Origin: Adineta vaga
Taxonomy: Eukaryota > Rotifera
Length of the DNA: 64,000 nucleotides
Assembly: GCA_021613535.1 (NCBI GenBank)
Contig: CP075497.1
Location: 4,464,001-4,528,000, forward strand
Direction of reading: 5' to 3'
The position numbers and the translations under genes are program-made. The notes beneath the pieces were generated by a model that saw only the letters and a list, made by a program, of their open reading frames with translations, had not been told where the DNA came from and made no database searches. This document shows, piece after piece, positions 13,096-27,062 of the stretch. Numbering within the stretch: position 1 is the first letter of the stretch; each line of letters opens with the position of its first letter.

Positions 13096-14045
13096 ATGTG
13101 GCGTATAGCCAATTGTGTGTATCGTGCTTTTCGAAATACAGCTACTCATCGTTGTTCGCAAGATGTCCTTGTTCCATTAACAACTGTTTATAATACAGAT
13201 GATGATTCAAATTCAAATAAGTATGAAATGAAATTTAACCATTCATTTTACTTATAATTTCTTTTTTGTTTAGAGAGGAAAAATGTTCAAGTAAAAAACA
13301 ATGTGATATTTATCAAGTTTTGAAAAATAATCAATTTTCATATAAAAATATTGAAAAATTACAAGAACATTTGAAGAATATATCGTTACAGACGATTTCA
13401 ATACAAAAAACGGATGTTGTCAAAGCTATTGAGACTCCAAAAGCAGAATCTGCAGTTAAAGATATTCAATCAATTTCAAAAACAGAAGAAACTGTTGATT
13501 CAATACTCAAAAAAGATGAAACCTGTATGAAAACAATCAAAGAATTATCTGATTTACATGAAGAGACTATGTCAATAGTCAATCTCGAGATTGCTCTCAA
13601 TGCTTTCGAATCTGGTAATCTTCAACTTGGTATTGAAGCTCTTCAAGCAAGTGCAAAAACGAGAACAAATGCTGCTGCTTTATACAATCTTGGCATTTGT
13701 TATGAAGAAGGTATTGGTGTTGAACATGATCGAGCTAAAGTAATTGATTTCTTATAACTATTCAACTTCTATTCTAAATTTCATTAGGCATGTGATTATT
13801 ATCGTTGGGCAGCTGCTTTAGGTCATATAAATGCCCAATATAATCTAACACGTCTTTCAAATCATATTGATATTGATGATAATGAAGATGAAATACTAGA
13901 AGAAACTCTAAGTGAAAATTCTAGCAAACCATTACGTGAAACATTTTTTCGTATATCTTTATCAAATGATTATGCAGAAGAACAATCCTTTATTGACAAT
14001 CATCAATTCATTTTACAAAATCAAACAATTGCATGTTTGTCGTAG
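13096..14045 (+). CDS. DELE1-like mitochondrial Sel1/TPR-repeat protein
   Basis: Three exons (13096-13220, 13274-13739, 13788-14045) join to 282 codons plus stop. The N-terminus (MWRIANCVYRAFRNTATHR) is basic and amphipathic, as expected of a mitochondrial targeting sequence. A long Lys/Glu-rich linker follows. Near residues 165-230 are Sel1-like repeats: GIEALQASAKTRTNAAALYN, then LGICYEEGIGVEHDRAKACD, then YYRWAAALGHINAQYNLTRL. This layout resembles DELE1, the mitochondrial relay of the integrated stress response, but only about two repeats are present (mammalian DELE1 has seven), so orthology is tentative. A splice acceptor AG ends 2 nt before the ATG, suggesting SL trans-splicing. MRPL17 follows 205 bp downstream on the same strand. 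Confidence 0.6.
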
Positions 14046-14250
14046 ACATATTCATTAAAACTGTTCTTCTTTTTCTTGTTTCTATCAATCTTTTGTATGC
14101 AGTGACGTATAGCACCGAAAGATTTCCTGTTATCTTGTATTTTTCAACTGTTTGTTTACTTATAACTTTCTGATTCGTTTGAAAACAAAATAGAATACAA
14201 ATATTAGTTTCATCTTTGATGGTTATTTTTAGATAGATTCTACTGGGAAT

Positions 14251-15047
14251 ATGAGTAATCTTAGTACTAGGTAAGAAATTATTTGTATCTCCTATTACTT
14301 ACTGTTAATTAAAATATTTTCTAGAGCTCTTCGAGTCAATGTACCACATGCGATACGATCGAAATTAGTTGTTGGTGGTCAAGTTGCACGACATGAAAAG
14401 ATAAAAACAGTTCTGGGTGAATTATTTCGACAAGAAAGGTATAACTGAAATTTGCTCATTATTTCTCATGAGACAAAAGAATTTTTCTAGAGTAGAAGGT
14501 TACATTCGACCATATGATGAAGCAAGACAGTATGCGGAACGTTTGATTGAATTAGCAAAAAAATATGGTGATCGGTAAGATTGATATTCTCCTTTTAATC
14601 TTTCTATTAAATTGACTTTTCTTTAGACATGTTGGTACCATGCAATTGATGGTAAGAAACATTGAATTTGTATTTTTATTATTGAACTCATCTTGTTTTC
14701 TATATAGGATTATTGGATTACTGATAAAGATCTTATTCATAAAGTATTCAAAGTATATGTTCCTCGTTATGCAAATACTATCGGTCCATATACTAACGTA
14801 TGTTTTCTTTTCTCAATAAATTCATATGAAATTATGTTTTGATTTTGTGTAGTCCTATCGTTTACCGATTGAATATGGTAAATTTCAAGAAACATTTAAA
14901 CAACGACAGAATATTGTACTGGAAATGAAAAATAATCCATATCCACGAATTATACCTGATCCAAGAAATTATTCGAATATTTTAACTAACGTACTTCTTG
15001 ATGAAGCTCGAAAAGAATATCGCAATGAGAAAAAGAAAACAGAATGA
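14251..15047 (+). CDS. MRPL17: Mitochondrial ribosomal protein bL17m (MRPL17)
   Basis: Six exons (14251-14270, 14325-14438, 14491-14574, 14627-14651, 14708-14797, 14853-15047) join to 175 codons plus stop, close to the animal norm. The bL17 core is clear: VLGELFRQERVEGYIRPYDE, then ARQYAERLIELAKKYGD, then MQLMDYWITDKDLIHKVFKV, then VPRYANTIGPYT. It belongs to the large subunit of the mitochondrial ribosome near the exit tunnel. The first coding exon is only 20 nt. A T-rich tract and AG (14231-14232) lie 18 nt before the ATG, so the message could receive an SL. With the DELE1-like gene upstream on the same strand, both products are predicted to be mitochondrial. Confidence 0.93.
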
Positions 15048-18000
15048 AATAAATAGATTTCGCAGGTTTATTATGACATTGTTTTTTGGTGCTTTCTTTT
15101 TTTTGTTAAAATCTGATGAATCTTTCATTGATAAATGTTATCTGTAAATCAAAACAAAAGATTTATAGAGCCGTATTGAGAATAAATTGGTATCATTAGA
15201 ACAAAACTTACAAATGTTGAAGATGGATTTAGTTTTGCATGAAACTATCAATTACAAAGGATAGATTTACATTATGAATAAGAAATGACAGAATATTGTC
15301 AAAAAAAATTGTAACCAGTAAAATAGTTGACAGAAGTGTCGTTGTCTTGTAGTTATTGTAATTAGTACAATAACTGTTGGATTGCTTGATGTATTTGGTA
15401 TATGTTAAACATCTGTGTTTAGTTTCAATCAAAAGTGCATATTGATAAATACATATTTTATATAATCACGAAAACTAGCGATTATTTGTCAAATTTTTGT
15501 TCGTTACAAAGAAAAATTGATTGATTATCAATCTATAGAAAATCTGATCACTCGCCTTTTACTCAAGTATACTTGAGTTAGGAGAGAAATTCGAATGAAT
15601 GTGAAAGACGATTAATGTTACACGACATCTGTTATTTCTGTTTTTGAAAAGTCGCTTCTTAAATCATCAAGTATTCTTAAAAATATTCTGTATTACATTG
15701 AGTACAGATAGTCATTATTCTATATCATTTTCTTTGAAACATCTTGTAATCAACATTGTGCTTCACAACATATTGTTTTTCCATACTTGATGTTTTCGTA
15801 ATCAGCATCAATCAAAGAATGTATAATATAACAGAAAAGTAGTCACAAATGTTATATATCATGTTACCATCGACTCATCTTCTATTCATTACATATAAAC
15901 AAGTTAAAATGGCGTGACGTGAGTTTTGATTGTATAAAAAAGAAGTTTTTTTTTTCAAAAGAGAAATATCTTGATTCGTTAGATCGATTAAAGTTATTAA
16001 GATATATGTTGAATTCTTTTGGTTATAGTGTCAATTTTTTTTGAGTTATGTACATTTTGACAACAAACAAACTGAATAATATCATTTTTCTATTTGTTCG
16101 TCTATCATTATGTCTTGACAGATGTGACAGATGAGACAGATATCTAAAAAAAAGTTTATTTTACTACACTATTTCATTTCGAATAAAACTTATTTAGAAA
16201 TATATATAATATTTATTGACTGATTTCTATCTTGAGAGTGTTTGAGTACATAAGATAATATTATCATAGAGACAATCATAGCTAAAATAATCAGTCCATC
16301 TATCGATAATATATTTTCCATCAACATCATAATGTCATTTATACTATTTTGAGTTCCTACCAGATCTATCCTATTCAAGGTGAAAAGAAAGAAACAGATA
16401 ATTATTTGTATATTCAGTATTACACAATGAACATAGAACTATTAACTTCAACATATTATGCATTAAGAAAGTTGATCTGTGTATAAGAATAAATAAACAC
16501 TATTTAGAGAATAAATCTATCCTTGATTTGATTACATTATGAGGTTTCATATATATTCTTTAATATCGTACTCTTCATATCATTATATTATATAAACTTT
16601 ATTTTCTATACAGGTATTGATCTGTTATCCAAAATACCAACTGTATTACTAGAAAACATTCAATATTCGATTACATATTCTCAATAGTACTATCATGGTA
16701 TGCAATATTGATTTGCCGTATTGATAACGATTACAACAACTAAACACTCGTTTCTGAAGGCGTCAAAACATCTTCTAATCAATTGATTGGTCTATATATG
16801 CCAAAAAAAGACTTCGAAGAAATATCATCGAACATTATATATCGTAAGAATGTCATTTACATACGCTATTCGTTTACTCGACTGATAGTCATCAATCATA
16901 TTGGATATATTTCTTCTTGATAAGTTTATATTCTAGTCTATATTCTTTTTTATTTCATATATATATATATATATATATTTCGACTAATAATAATCATAGA
17001 TGAGTTTTTCTTCTGTTTAATATTTTAGTTCGATATCATAGTTGTTAAACGAGTCATTTATACTGTTAAATAGTTGATAATACTAAGCACTATGATAGAA
17101 AAAAAATCAATCAAATTTATGATTTTTTTTGTCTCATTCGATTAGAATTTCGTTTAGCATTGATTCATATGCATAGCACATTTTATTTGTCTTGTTTGCT
17201 TATTACTCGTTGTTATAATCAAATTAATATATTGTGTTGATTAAGTATTTTCAATAGATTCGTAAACAGATGTATTTATATTAAAACTTGACCTTTTTTC
17301 CTACTACTTAATATTATCCTCAGAAGAATTATATCTTCGTAGAAATATTGATATGATCATATATACATACATAAAGATATTTATCTTTAATATAATTTCA
17401 TCGTAACAATGAATGATTTATTAGTAAAGTATAGTTTATCTCGTCAATGATTTTTTCTATATAAAGAGTTCTTCAATCTGTCTATCTAGTTATTGATATA
17501 AAGACAATCATTTCTGTTGGATTATCCAATAATATTAGATTTTTTAACAATCTGTTAGCTAGTTGAATTCTTCTTCTTCTTGATAGGAGATGTAATAAAG
17601 AAATGTTATTCGAATAGAAGAAAAACGAAGAAGAATTATGGAATGTTTTGTTTCTTTAGAACATTTGTGTTCTATTATTGGGTTTCTCACTCAATCCATC
17701 TTCTTTTTCACTGACATATCCTGAATCAAAAGTACCAGAAAAAAAATTCGAATAGATTATTCCTTCTCATTAATCTTAATTATATGTCGATTCATACCGA
17801 AGTCAATGAACTTTATATTGTAGGCGTATAAGGTGAGAATTAGAAACAAGAACTTTTCTTTCTTCATCAGTTCGTTTCAATTCAATCAGATCAGTGAACT
17901 ACTTGACAACAATGTCGTTTTTTCTATATTGTTAAGTCAAAATGCCACCATACCTCTTTTCTATATCTTTCATCACTTTGCCGAAGGTTATTATACTATT

Positions 18001-20343
18001 TGCAAAGATTATTCTTACATCGACAATCATTCTTACAGGAAATATCTCTACCGAACCATGTGTTTTATGCCTTAATCAAACATAAAAAAGAAGGAAATGC
18101 AAGTACAAAAAGCACTATTTTCCTTTGTTATAAATAGTAAGAGAGAGAGAGAGAAACACAAGAAATCTTTGCCGATATGACCTGAATCGATTGTTGGCAT
18201 ACTTTTATTCATTTGAAATTAAAATAAAAAGCAACAATTGAACAAAGAAAAAGACACTTTTCCACATTGTTAAAAGCAAAGTTTTCTTTTTTTTGAAGTA
18301 ACTTGAGGTTTTTTTTCGATATATATCTTCCAGTCGTATACTTCTCCCATCAACAAGGAAATGGTTGAAGATGTTTAAGTGAATAACTCTTCTTCTCGGA
18401 CAAAATATCACACTTTGAAAAGAGGAAATGCATTTCGATCTTCCGTTAATTAGATAGAGTATCGACAAGCAAGGAATTCTATTTGATTAAAAAGAAATCT
18501 AACGTAGATTGTTTATCCTACTTATTTAAATATAAAGATTAGTTGAAGATAAAATTCTCATTAGTAGTTAGAATTGACAACATTCTTCTAGAGTTTTGTT
18601 CGCTTAGAATATGAGAGTAGGAGAGTGAGAGAAAAGATGATGATGACGACAAAAAACTGAGATTTAGTTCATGAATGAGCTTGCTTTTTTGATCGGAAGG
18701 AAGCGCAAAAGAAACCGAAAAGAATAAGTAATAGAGAGAGAGCATTTTCTTAAAAAGATCCGAATAAGAAACAATCATCGAACACATGAACATTCTTCCG
18801 TTTCATCGAAGTTAGTCGGCCCGATCGGATATCGGCAATGTGGCTACTACGAACGTTTCTATTAAAACACATGGTACCCGCCTACTAGTAGAAGATTAAC
18901 ACATTTTCTCTCTCTGTGTCTCTCTCTTTCTTTTCTCTTTCATATATATATATATATATATCTGTTATGTGTCAATCAATTTTGTTCCTTTACGACATTA
19001 TTATTATGCACTAGTATATATCTTTTTTATTTTTAGTCTTTTCTAGCGGAACGAAGAGGGAATAGAAACGTTGTTGTTGATGATGATAATGATGATGATG
19101 ATGATGAGAATAATAGTGACATTTTCTTTTTTCTATCTTTCTTAGATTTTACCATTTTTCTTTCTTTCTCTCTCATGTTTCTGCTTAAGTTTATACTATA
19201 TTTTCTGGATTCTCGCTTTTTTCGCTTGCCTTTTTGCGCTTTTTCATAGACAATAGATGAGCAAGCAAGATGTTACCCGTCATCACCCTTAAAATACAAC
19301 AACGAACAAAATTGATAGACACTCGACAACATATACCCGTATATATGTTCGGATGTTTTTAACTATCGATATCAGTGAAAAAAAAGCTCTCATTCTCAAG
19401 TCATTTTCTTTTTGAATCGTGCATGATTGTGCGTAAAGAAAATTAAATGAATAAATAAATGTATATGTATATGTAAAGAAGACAGAAGAGCGGACGAAAG
19501 ATAAACTGGCTTTTAGTATTACAACGGGTAAGTTACTTTACGACACGCTTCTATTAGCTATTTGCTACACTGATTAATAACTATAGACGAAACATTTGTC
19601 TGTCAGTCAACAAGAGCATCTGTGTCATCCGACTGTCATTCCTGTTGTCTAATAAGAATAGACAATGACAAAAAACGAATAAATGAAATAACAAGAGGCA
19701 TAAAAATAAAGAATGTATATATATATATAAATGTAGACATATGTTATGAGTTGCTGCGTCAAGTTTTTATCGAGAAAGAATTAGATAGAAACATAGTTCG
19801 ACAGGTGATTTTTGTAAGGAATGCGAAAGACATAAAGATAAAAGGGTTTGATTAAGTATCTCATGCAATCAAATGCAATAATGTGTCGCTTTTCTTCGAT
19901 GGATACCCACGACACATTTGAAAACCGAACGAGTACCCCAGAGAAAACGACAGACACAGTCATTGTAAGAGGCGACACGCATATTAACGAAGAAGCATCA
20001 TTTTTATATGCACCCTATCTATTCTCGTTGACATGCATTGTCGCTTTCTCTATTTGCTTTAGGACTAATCGAAGTAATCGAGCGCAATACAAACAGCGCC
20101 AGATCAACTACAAGTTTCAAATAACTTTGACGATTCTAATAAAATCATCAATTATAAAAACAAATCATTCGTTCTCGCTTAGTTTTTCTCTCCATCAGAA
20201 CAACGTGTATTCTTTCTTCGCTGTCATTGGGTACGATGAAGTCCATATATGTATAGATTTGTATGGAATAATAGCATTGATAGTGTCAAACAACGAGACA
20301 GTTTTATCGTTTCTTTGTCATTTGATCTCATATCTGTTGGATA
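15048..20343. other. Long gene-poor region upstream of the Kv2 channel gene
   Basis: Nearly 5.3 kb has no ORF that resembles a protein and no RNA gene that I can recognise. It is AT-rich with simple repeats, including (AT)n near 16960 and 18945, a GATGAT tract near 19080-19107, and CT-rich stretches near 18910. The last kilobase contains small ORFs upstream of the channel start that may belong to its 5' leader. A long promoter or enhancer for a neuronal gene is plausible, but no site can be named. Confidence 0.5.
15561..15578. repeat. 18-bp perfect palindrome
   Basis: ACTCAAGTATACTTGAGT is its own reverse complement. It is isolated in the gene-poor region after MRPL17. It could be a factor-binding palindrome or chance. 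Confidence 0.6.
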
Positions 20344-23005
20344 ATGTTGTTTACGCCTACTTTACCAATGCCTGTAGAATCAGTGTCATCTACTGAAAAG
20401 GATGAAACGTCATTGCCAACATTACCAACATCACACACACCTTCTGTATCCAATACTAAAGGCACTGAGAATCGACCTCGTGCTGTCTCTACATCATACA
20501 ATGCCACACATACTATCAACGGGCCACCAGATAATCGTTTTTTATCGACCAGTCAGACTCGTTTTTCTCAGTTACCCGATCAAGATTGGTTCTATTCTCC
20601 ATCTCCATCTTCACCATCTCGTCCATCGGTTCAGTATTTAACACCTGCATCGTCGAAAATACCAAAGAAAAAATCAGCAGCGGCTGGTCGACGCGTTTCT
20701 TGTCCAGTTGCACGTAATCCAAATAAAAAAGAAAGTCGTTTTCGCTTTCCCAGTACTATAACATCAACGATTCGTGATGTACTGATGACGAATATACATT
20801 CAACAAATCAAAATGATATCTCACATATTCCCAAGACATCAACAGCAGGAAGTGTTCGATTAAGTAGTGCTTTCTTACCCGTTGCAAATCCAGTAGCAGC
20901 CGCTGCTCTAGTCGAAGATGATGAATCAACAATCGAAGAAGGAAGGCAATCTATTACACCTTCCATAGATACACCGCGAGGTAGTGCACATTTTCATCGG
21001 ACATCAACCGAATGTTCTGCAAGTAATGCTCCAAATCAAACATATAATAATAAAGCAATTTTAAATGTTGGTGGTGTTCGACATGAAAGTAAAATTGATA
21101 GTTTTTATTAACGAGAATTATCTTGATATTTCTAGTTTTATGGCGTACACTTGCTCGTTTACCAAGCACTCGACTTGGTCGTCTAGCACGATTACGTAAA
21201 TCAACAGGCCCGTCAATACGGTCGATGCCACACGATGAATTAATACGTTTATGTGATGATTATGATTTGTCAAATGGAGAATTTTTCTTCGATCGTCATC
21301 CTCGTTCATTTACATCCGTGATTAATTTTTATCGTACAGGCAAACTTCATCTAGTCGATGATATTTGTGTTATATCATTTCATGATGATTTAGTCTATTG
21401 GGGTATTGATGAATATTATTTAGAATTATGTTGTCAAAATAAGTATCATCAAAAAAAAGAACATGTTCTTGAAGAAATGAAAAAAGAAGTTGAACTATTA
21501 AAAGTAGAAAAAGGAGAAAGTTTCGGTGAACATTGTTGTCCAAATACTCGACGAAAAGTTTGGGACCTTGTTGAACATCCTCATACGTCAAAAGGAGCAC
21601 GCGTATGTTATCTGTTTATTCTTTTCTTTTCTTTTTCTAAGAAAAATTATTTTATAATTAAATTTAGATTATTGCATTTGTCAGTATTGCCTTTATCCTT
21701 CTATCATCATTCACATTGACAATAAGTACAATCGAGGGTATAAAAGAAATCGAATGTTCCTATGTAAAAACATCATTTGACTATTTTTTGTAAAAAAATG
21801 TTTTAGGTATTGGTTGTACACCGAATATCACTGAAGCTGATGCTGCAATGGAAAAAGCAGCTGGAGTTGCTGATGCTGATGCTGTACATATTGCTGCAAA
21901 AGCTACTGCTCGCGAATTCACAACTGAACATCATGAAACAGAAAGTGATTGTCGTGAACCATTACCATTATTTATTATTGAAGCATTATGTATATCATGG
22001 TTTACAATTGAATATTTAATACGTGTTTATGCCACACCAAATAAATGTAAATTTTTCAAAGGTGTTCTCAATACAATTGATTTAATTGCTATTGTACCAT
22101 TTTATGTGTCAATTATTCTTGAAACATTAGATACAGGACATTTAAAGAATTTAAAATCCGTTCGAAAAGCTGTACAAGTCTTTCGTGTACTACGTATTAT
22201 GCGTATACTTAAACTAGCACGACATTCAACTGGTCTCCAATCATTAGGTTATACATTAAAACGAAGTTACAAGGAATTATCTATGTTATTGATGTTTCTT
22301 GCTATATTTATCTTATTATTTTCAAGTTTAGCTTATTTTGCTGAAAAAGATGGTAATGCTATTCAATTTCGATCGATTCCACATGCTTTTTGGTGGGCAA
22401 GTATTGTAAGTGAAAAAAAAACGTACTATTTAGTTTTATTTTCTTAATTATTTTCTTTTATTTTCAAAACAAAAAAGACAATGACAACTGTTGGTTATGG
22501 TGATATCTATCCGAAATCTGTGTGGGGTAAATTAATTGGTTCTGTTTGTTGTGTATGTGGTGTACTTGTTATTGCTTTACCGATTCCAATTATTGTTAAT
22601 AATTTCGCAGAATATTATAAAGAACAATTACGTCGAGAGAAAGCTTTAAAACGTAAAGAAGCTATTGATCGTGCTAAAAAGAATGGATCGATTATTTCTA
22701 TTCAATCACAAAGTTTAGCTAATTCAAGGCTATCGACTGGGGATATTCAAGGACGTCGAGCAAGTACATTGAAATGTCGTTCAAGCATAGTACAATCAAC
22801 TGATGAACCTTTACATGATCCAGCATGTTATGAGAAGAAAGTCCCAATAACATCGATGAAACAAATTCCATTTACACTTGATCTTTTTCCCGATGCACAT
22901 GAGAATTTAAAATTACATGAAGACGATGTTAAAGAAGCATTGCTGACTGTACAAGATAATCCCATTACAGATGAAAAGAATATTGCAACATCAACTGATA
23001 TTTGA
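20344..23005 (+). CDS. Shab: Voltage-gated potassium channel, Kv2/Shab type
   Basis: Five exons (20344-21088, 21136-21602, 21668-21737, 21807-22405, 22478-23005) join to 802 codons plus stop. After a ~240-residue Ser/Pro-rich N-terminal extension comes the T1 tetramerisation domain ([29 protein letters not shown]), including the Kv2-like [14 protein letters not shown]1-S6 follow: S4 has regularly spaced basic residues ([20 protein letters not shown]), the pore is [12 protein letters not shown], and S6 contains the PIP bend ([18 protein letters not shown]). The [20 protein letters not shown] segment after S6 is typical of Shab. Kv2 channels carry delayed-rectifier current in neurons and muscle. 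The S1-S2 linker has an Ala-rich insertion (about 21837-21915). The exact start is uncertain; 20344 is the first in-frame Met seen. Confidence 0.93.
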
Positions 23006-23820
23006 AAACTTCGTACAGTGTCGATGAGTGAAGAAAAAAGAAGAAGAAGAAGAAGAAGTTTTTTTCGTTTGTTTATTTTTAATGTCTTGTGTATAATTTA
23101 CAATATTTGTTGTTGTCTGGTTAAATACGAAAGAGGAGATGTTATTTTTATGATAAGCCGGTTTTTTTTTGGATAAAATTTTAATTGATTTTCCAATAAA
23201 ATGTTTGTTTCTGCTCGAATGTTTTTCTCTTAAAAATTATTAATCAATAGATACTTTTTGACGATTGTCAAGTATCAATTGTCAATGTTTTTGATTCATT
23301 ATTTTACTCTTATATATGTTGATCAATGTTTTCAGAAGTTCATTTGTCGACAGGGTATATCAGTAATTGAATTTTTATTGTTACATAACTTGATTTAGAA
23401 ATCCATAGGAGACATGTTATGATATACATTAAATTTAACATTGAACTTGTAATTCAATAAACTTACAAAAAGTAATCTTAAATAGTCGTTACATTTTGTT
23501 TGAAAATGATATTTTAACATTAGTCGTGTATTTCGTGCATATAAAGTAGTCAATTTCTAAAAATATATCTGAAATCATATTTCATCTGTCTTATTATTAT
23601 TCTAATGAATTACAAAAGAAGACTTTTATTACAAGTGACTTCGTGATCAATGAAATAATTTCTTTTTTTGTTCAGTTTATCAAATGACAAATTTTTTTTG
23701 AAAAGATACATACTACATCAATGGTATACGTGTGCAATGTTTACTAGAAATTCTACAATCAAAGACAGAAATATTGGGAGATAAAGGTGAAAAAGAAGAC
23801 GAAGAAAAAATGAAATGTTA
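23006..23820. other. Intergenic region between Kv2 and innexin A
   Basis: AT-rich sequence between convergent 3' ends. It starts with a short AGA-repeat tract (about 23037-23058) that probably lies in the Kv2 3' UTR, and AATAAA occurs near 23196. No gene is seen. Confidence 0.5.
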
Positions 23821-25334
23821 TTAAACGTTGCTCATATGATTTCTAGAAGAAGGTTCGAAATTTCGATATAGATGCTCGATGATTTGTCCAGCTGCTAATT
23901 CATCTGTATTATGAGCAATTATTTTAAAGATAAGAAATCCATCTAAATGCATATATTCTGTAAAATCTGTATCGTTAGCTCGTTGATCCACTCTGTTAAT
24001 TTTTGATGTCGTTGTCAATAAACTTTCCGTTTCCGGTGTAGTCGTTCTGCTCACATGTAAATATTTTCTAGTTGTAGATAATCGACGACCAGCAGTTAAT
24101 GAGATAATCCAAGTTATCATAGATATAACATTCAAAACTGTGAGTACTAACAGCCAAATCCAAATACCAAGAAAGATCTTTTCATTATACATATTAATTG
24201 GTAAATTACATTGAATTGCATACCAATGTTGATTTGATCCTAAATGTCGAATCATAAAATCACACATTGTTACACGAGGAAATCGAGGTGATTCAAACCA
24301 ATCGTCACCATTAAATAATTTATTCAATGCTTCAACACCATAACCAGTAAAATGAAATGAAAGAAATGCATTTAGTAAAAAGAATTGTGCTAATGTATTG
24401 ATAGTATAGAGTATCTTCACAATGAAATACGTTATTGTATAACCGAAATAGAAATTTCGACAACGAATACCACAACAGTTCGTTCCATGTAATGTATTCA
24501 ATCGATCTAAATAGGATTTAAGTGTTCGTTTGACGAAATCAACACCTTTTTCAGCATCTGGTTTATCTTTAATAGTTTGAACGAGCCGTCGAATATTGAG
24601 ACCAGCTAGTCGAGCGAAAGTATGCCAAACGAATTTAGGTAAGAGAAAGAACATAGCCATGCCAAGAAGAATAAAAGGAGTCCATTGATAGTAAGAACTA
24701 AAAATGGACAATGAACTAATGAATATGGATAATTTAAGTGAACAATTACGTACACATGGTAAAGACGTGGTTTCGATCGATCAGGAATGTTTACTAAAAT
24801 AAAATATATATATGAAAGATATGTGACAATTGAGAGTAAGATTATAAACTATTCTATCGCTCAGTATTATTATCATAGTACTTATTTCATCCTCAAGTAT
24901 GTTTGTTTATTTAGATCACAATAGACTCTTTTAATTTATATACATGGTGTGTAATAGAAACAAACGAAAGATAATTTAAATAAGATATTCTCTGACAAAT
25001 GTAACAATTAGACAAAATAAAACATACTTTCTTCTGTTGGGAGATAATAGGATCCTTTCAGCCAACAAATACTATTTGTATATGCATTATGTGTACCGGT
25101 AAATTGTGCTATAATATAAACAGAAATTAAATAATATGAAAACCTTGTACTAAATTAACCTGGTGTCCAACAATTGATCGGATCGCCTACATAAGTCTTC
25201 CCTGTAATTATGAAAATACACAACATTAATACCATTACAGTATATCGACTATTAAGACGATCGATAAAATCATCATCTTCAAAATGATTCAATTTTCGTC
25301 CATAACGATCTTCGGAAATTAAGATTTTTTCCAT
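23821..25334 (-). CDS. Innexin A (gap-junction/hemichannel subunit)
   Basis: Four exons (25160-25334, 25028-25108, 24754-24793, 23821-24697) join to 390 codons plus stop. The innexin signature YYQW-PF is present as SYYQWTPFILLG at the start of TM2. Extracellular loop 1 holds two cysteines (PINCWTP... and NSICWLKGSYY), and loop 2 holds two (VTMCDFMIRHLGSN and YAIQCNLPINMYNEKIF), as the family requires. Four membrane segments are seen. The N-terminus (MEKILISEDRYGRK) leads into DDDFIDRLNSRYT, the usual start. One internal exon is only 40 nt, and the reading frame requires its donor at GT|GTACGT. Innexins form intercellular channels in invertebrates. Confidence 0.95.
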
Positions 25335-27062
25335 TTTAAACCCAACTATTCAAAATTATACTATGTATCCAATAGACTTCCTTTGAATACGTATGTTTAT
25401 GTGAATCGAAGTAGTTTTTATTATTTCATTTTATTTTCATCGTCATGACGTTCGTTTTTTTTAAACATTTTTTGTGTATTTTTCTCTGTCACTCTATTCC
25501 TCTCTCTCTCTCTCCTTCTTTCCCGCTTAACCGCCGTGTTCTTTTGCTTTCGTTTGTCCATCAGCATATAAAGAACAAAGTATACAAAACTTGAAAATTT
25601 TTGTATGGTTCCCTCATCTACTTCTGGGCTTTTTTTTGCCTGTCAATGACATATCTACATTTTTTACGTCTCTTTCTTGCAGCTATTATATATGTCCGCT
25701 TTGTAGCAACACTGCTAAATGAAGTGTGAGGTATGTTTGTTATGAAAGTGGTAACGATCAAAGAAAAAAAACGAAGAAAACGAAGAAAAAATATTGGATT
25801 TGAAGTTGAGTGCGCCCAGAAGTGACGCGTCTTTTTTCACTCAGTGTCTCAATTCACATTTTTTTTTCATTTACTTTTACAGTTCTCAATGCCATCAGTT
25901 CGGCAATTTTTCAATAAAAATAATTTGAGTGTAGAGAAGAATTCAATTCGTTTTTATCGAAAATTGTGGTTACTTATTGATGTTGTTCATAAGTGTTATT
26001 CGAAGCCACAAAAACTACCAATCAAAGTAAACTCAATTCGTTGACAAATAATACTTTTCTTTGCGTAATATACCGAAGAGCAAAAGAAACGAATGAAGAC
26101 TCGATATACAATGATATTTCAATTGATTTGTTGTTCTTTTCCATTGAATAAAAAGTCTTTTCTTTACTTGTCAATGGATCAGATCAATCATGTCTGTAAT
26201 ATAGAACATCACTAATGTCGATACAAGTCTTGTGATATTAACTTTAAAGAAAAAAAAAGAAGAAGAAATATGTGAAAGAAAAAAATATGAATCTACTATG
26301 TGAAGAAACCTCTCAACAGCGTTTACATTATTATTTGTATTAGTAGAAAGGTTGATCGAACTAGATGAAAGCCAGTCAATATGAAATGTTTGAATAAATG
26401 TCAGTATTCTATAAAGCACGTCATTTCATTGGCTTAGTTTATGTCATTATGATTAAGTTTCGAAATAAAAATAATACTTTTTCTAAGTTAACAGGGAAAT
26501 TTACATTTGATTTAGTTTGTAACTTTAAATGAGGAACCTTTCGAAGATATTTCCGAATTAACATATATATATGCACACAAAACGTACTTTCAAATGTTGT
26601 TTTATGTTAATGACATTATGAGATATGATTTTAATAAATAAATTAACATACTAGTGTTTGCTCATTCAGAACAAATCGGATTATGGTAGAGAAAGTCAAA
26701 TCTAAAGTTTTGAATGAGTGAATACAGAGAAAAGAAAGAAGAAATTTACAAAATAATTATTAGATGTTGGGATAGCGGCATTATATACTAACGAATGTGT
26801 TGTATAGATATCATTTGTTCAATTGTAACTTATAAGAAACTGGATGTGCAATCGAATAGTATAAAATAGTGCTATAGAGATGTGTGATCATTTTATGTAT
26901 TGTTTCAGAATAAAGATAGTAATAAGCAATATTATAATTTGCACTTTTTCATTATTACTTTGAAATCTGTATTTTTTGCGAAAGAAATCATAGAAGAGTA
27001 ACATTCTTCTTATATTATGAATAAACTTTATTTAGTTATAAAAGAAAAAAAAATGTGTTCTT
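25335..27062. other. Intergenic region between innexins A and B
   Basis: About 1.7 kb of AT-rich DNA with CT-rich stretches (about 25490-25525) upstream of innexin A, and no convincing gene. A short open frame at 25844-26044 on the plus strand has no recognisable features. Both flanking innexins point the same way, so this holds the innexin A promoter and innexin B 3' flank. Confidence 0.5.

Noticed and set aside
16190-16378. Minus-strand 62-codon frame with a hydrophobic segment
   Set aside because: Isolated, AT-driven composition, no splice partners or signal sequence; not convincing as a gene.
17833-18075. Plus-strand 80-codon frame rich in Phe, Ser and Tyr
   Set aside because: Composition is typical of random AT-rich sequence, with no domain and no neighbouring exons.
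19848-20396. 182-codon open frame overlapping the 5' end of the Kv2 gene
   Set aside because: It ends inside the Kv2 coding region in another frame, has low-complexity composition and no recognisable domain; it is probably chance in a 5' leader.
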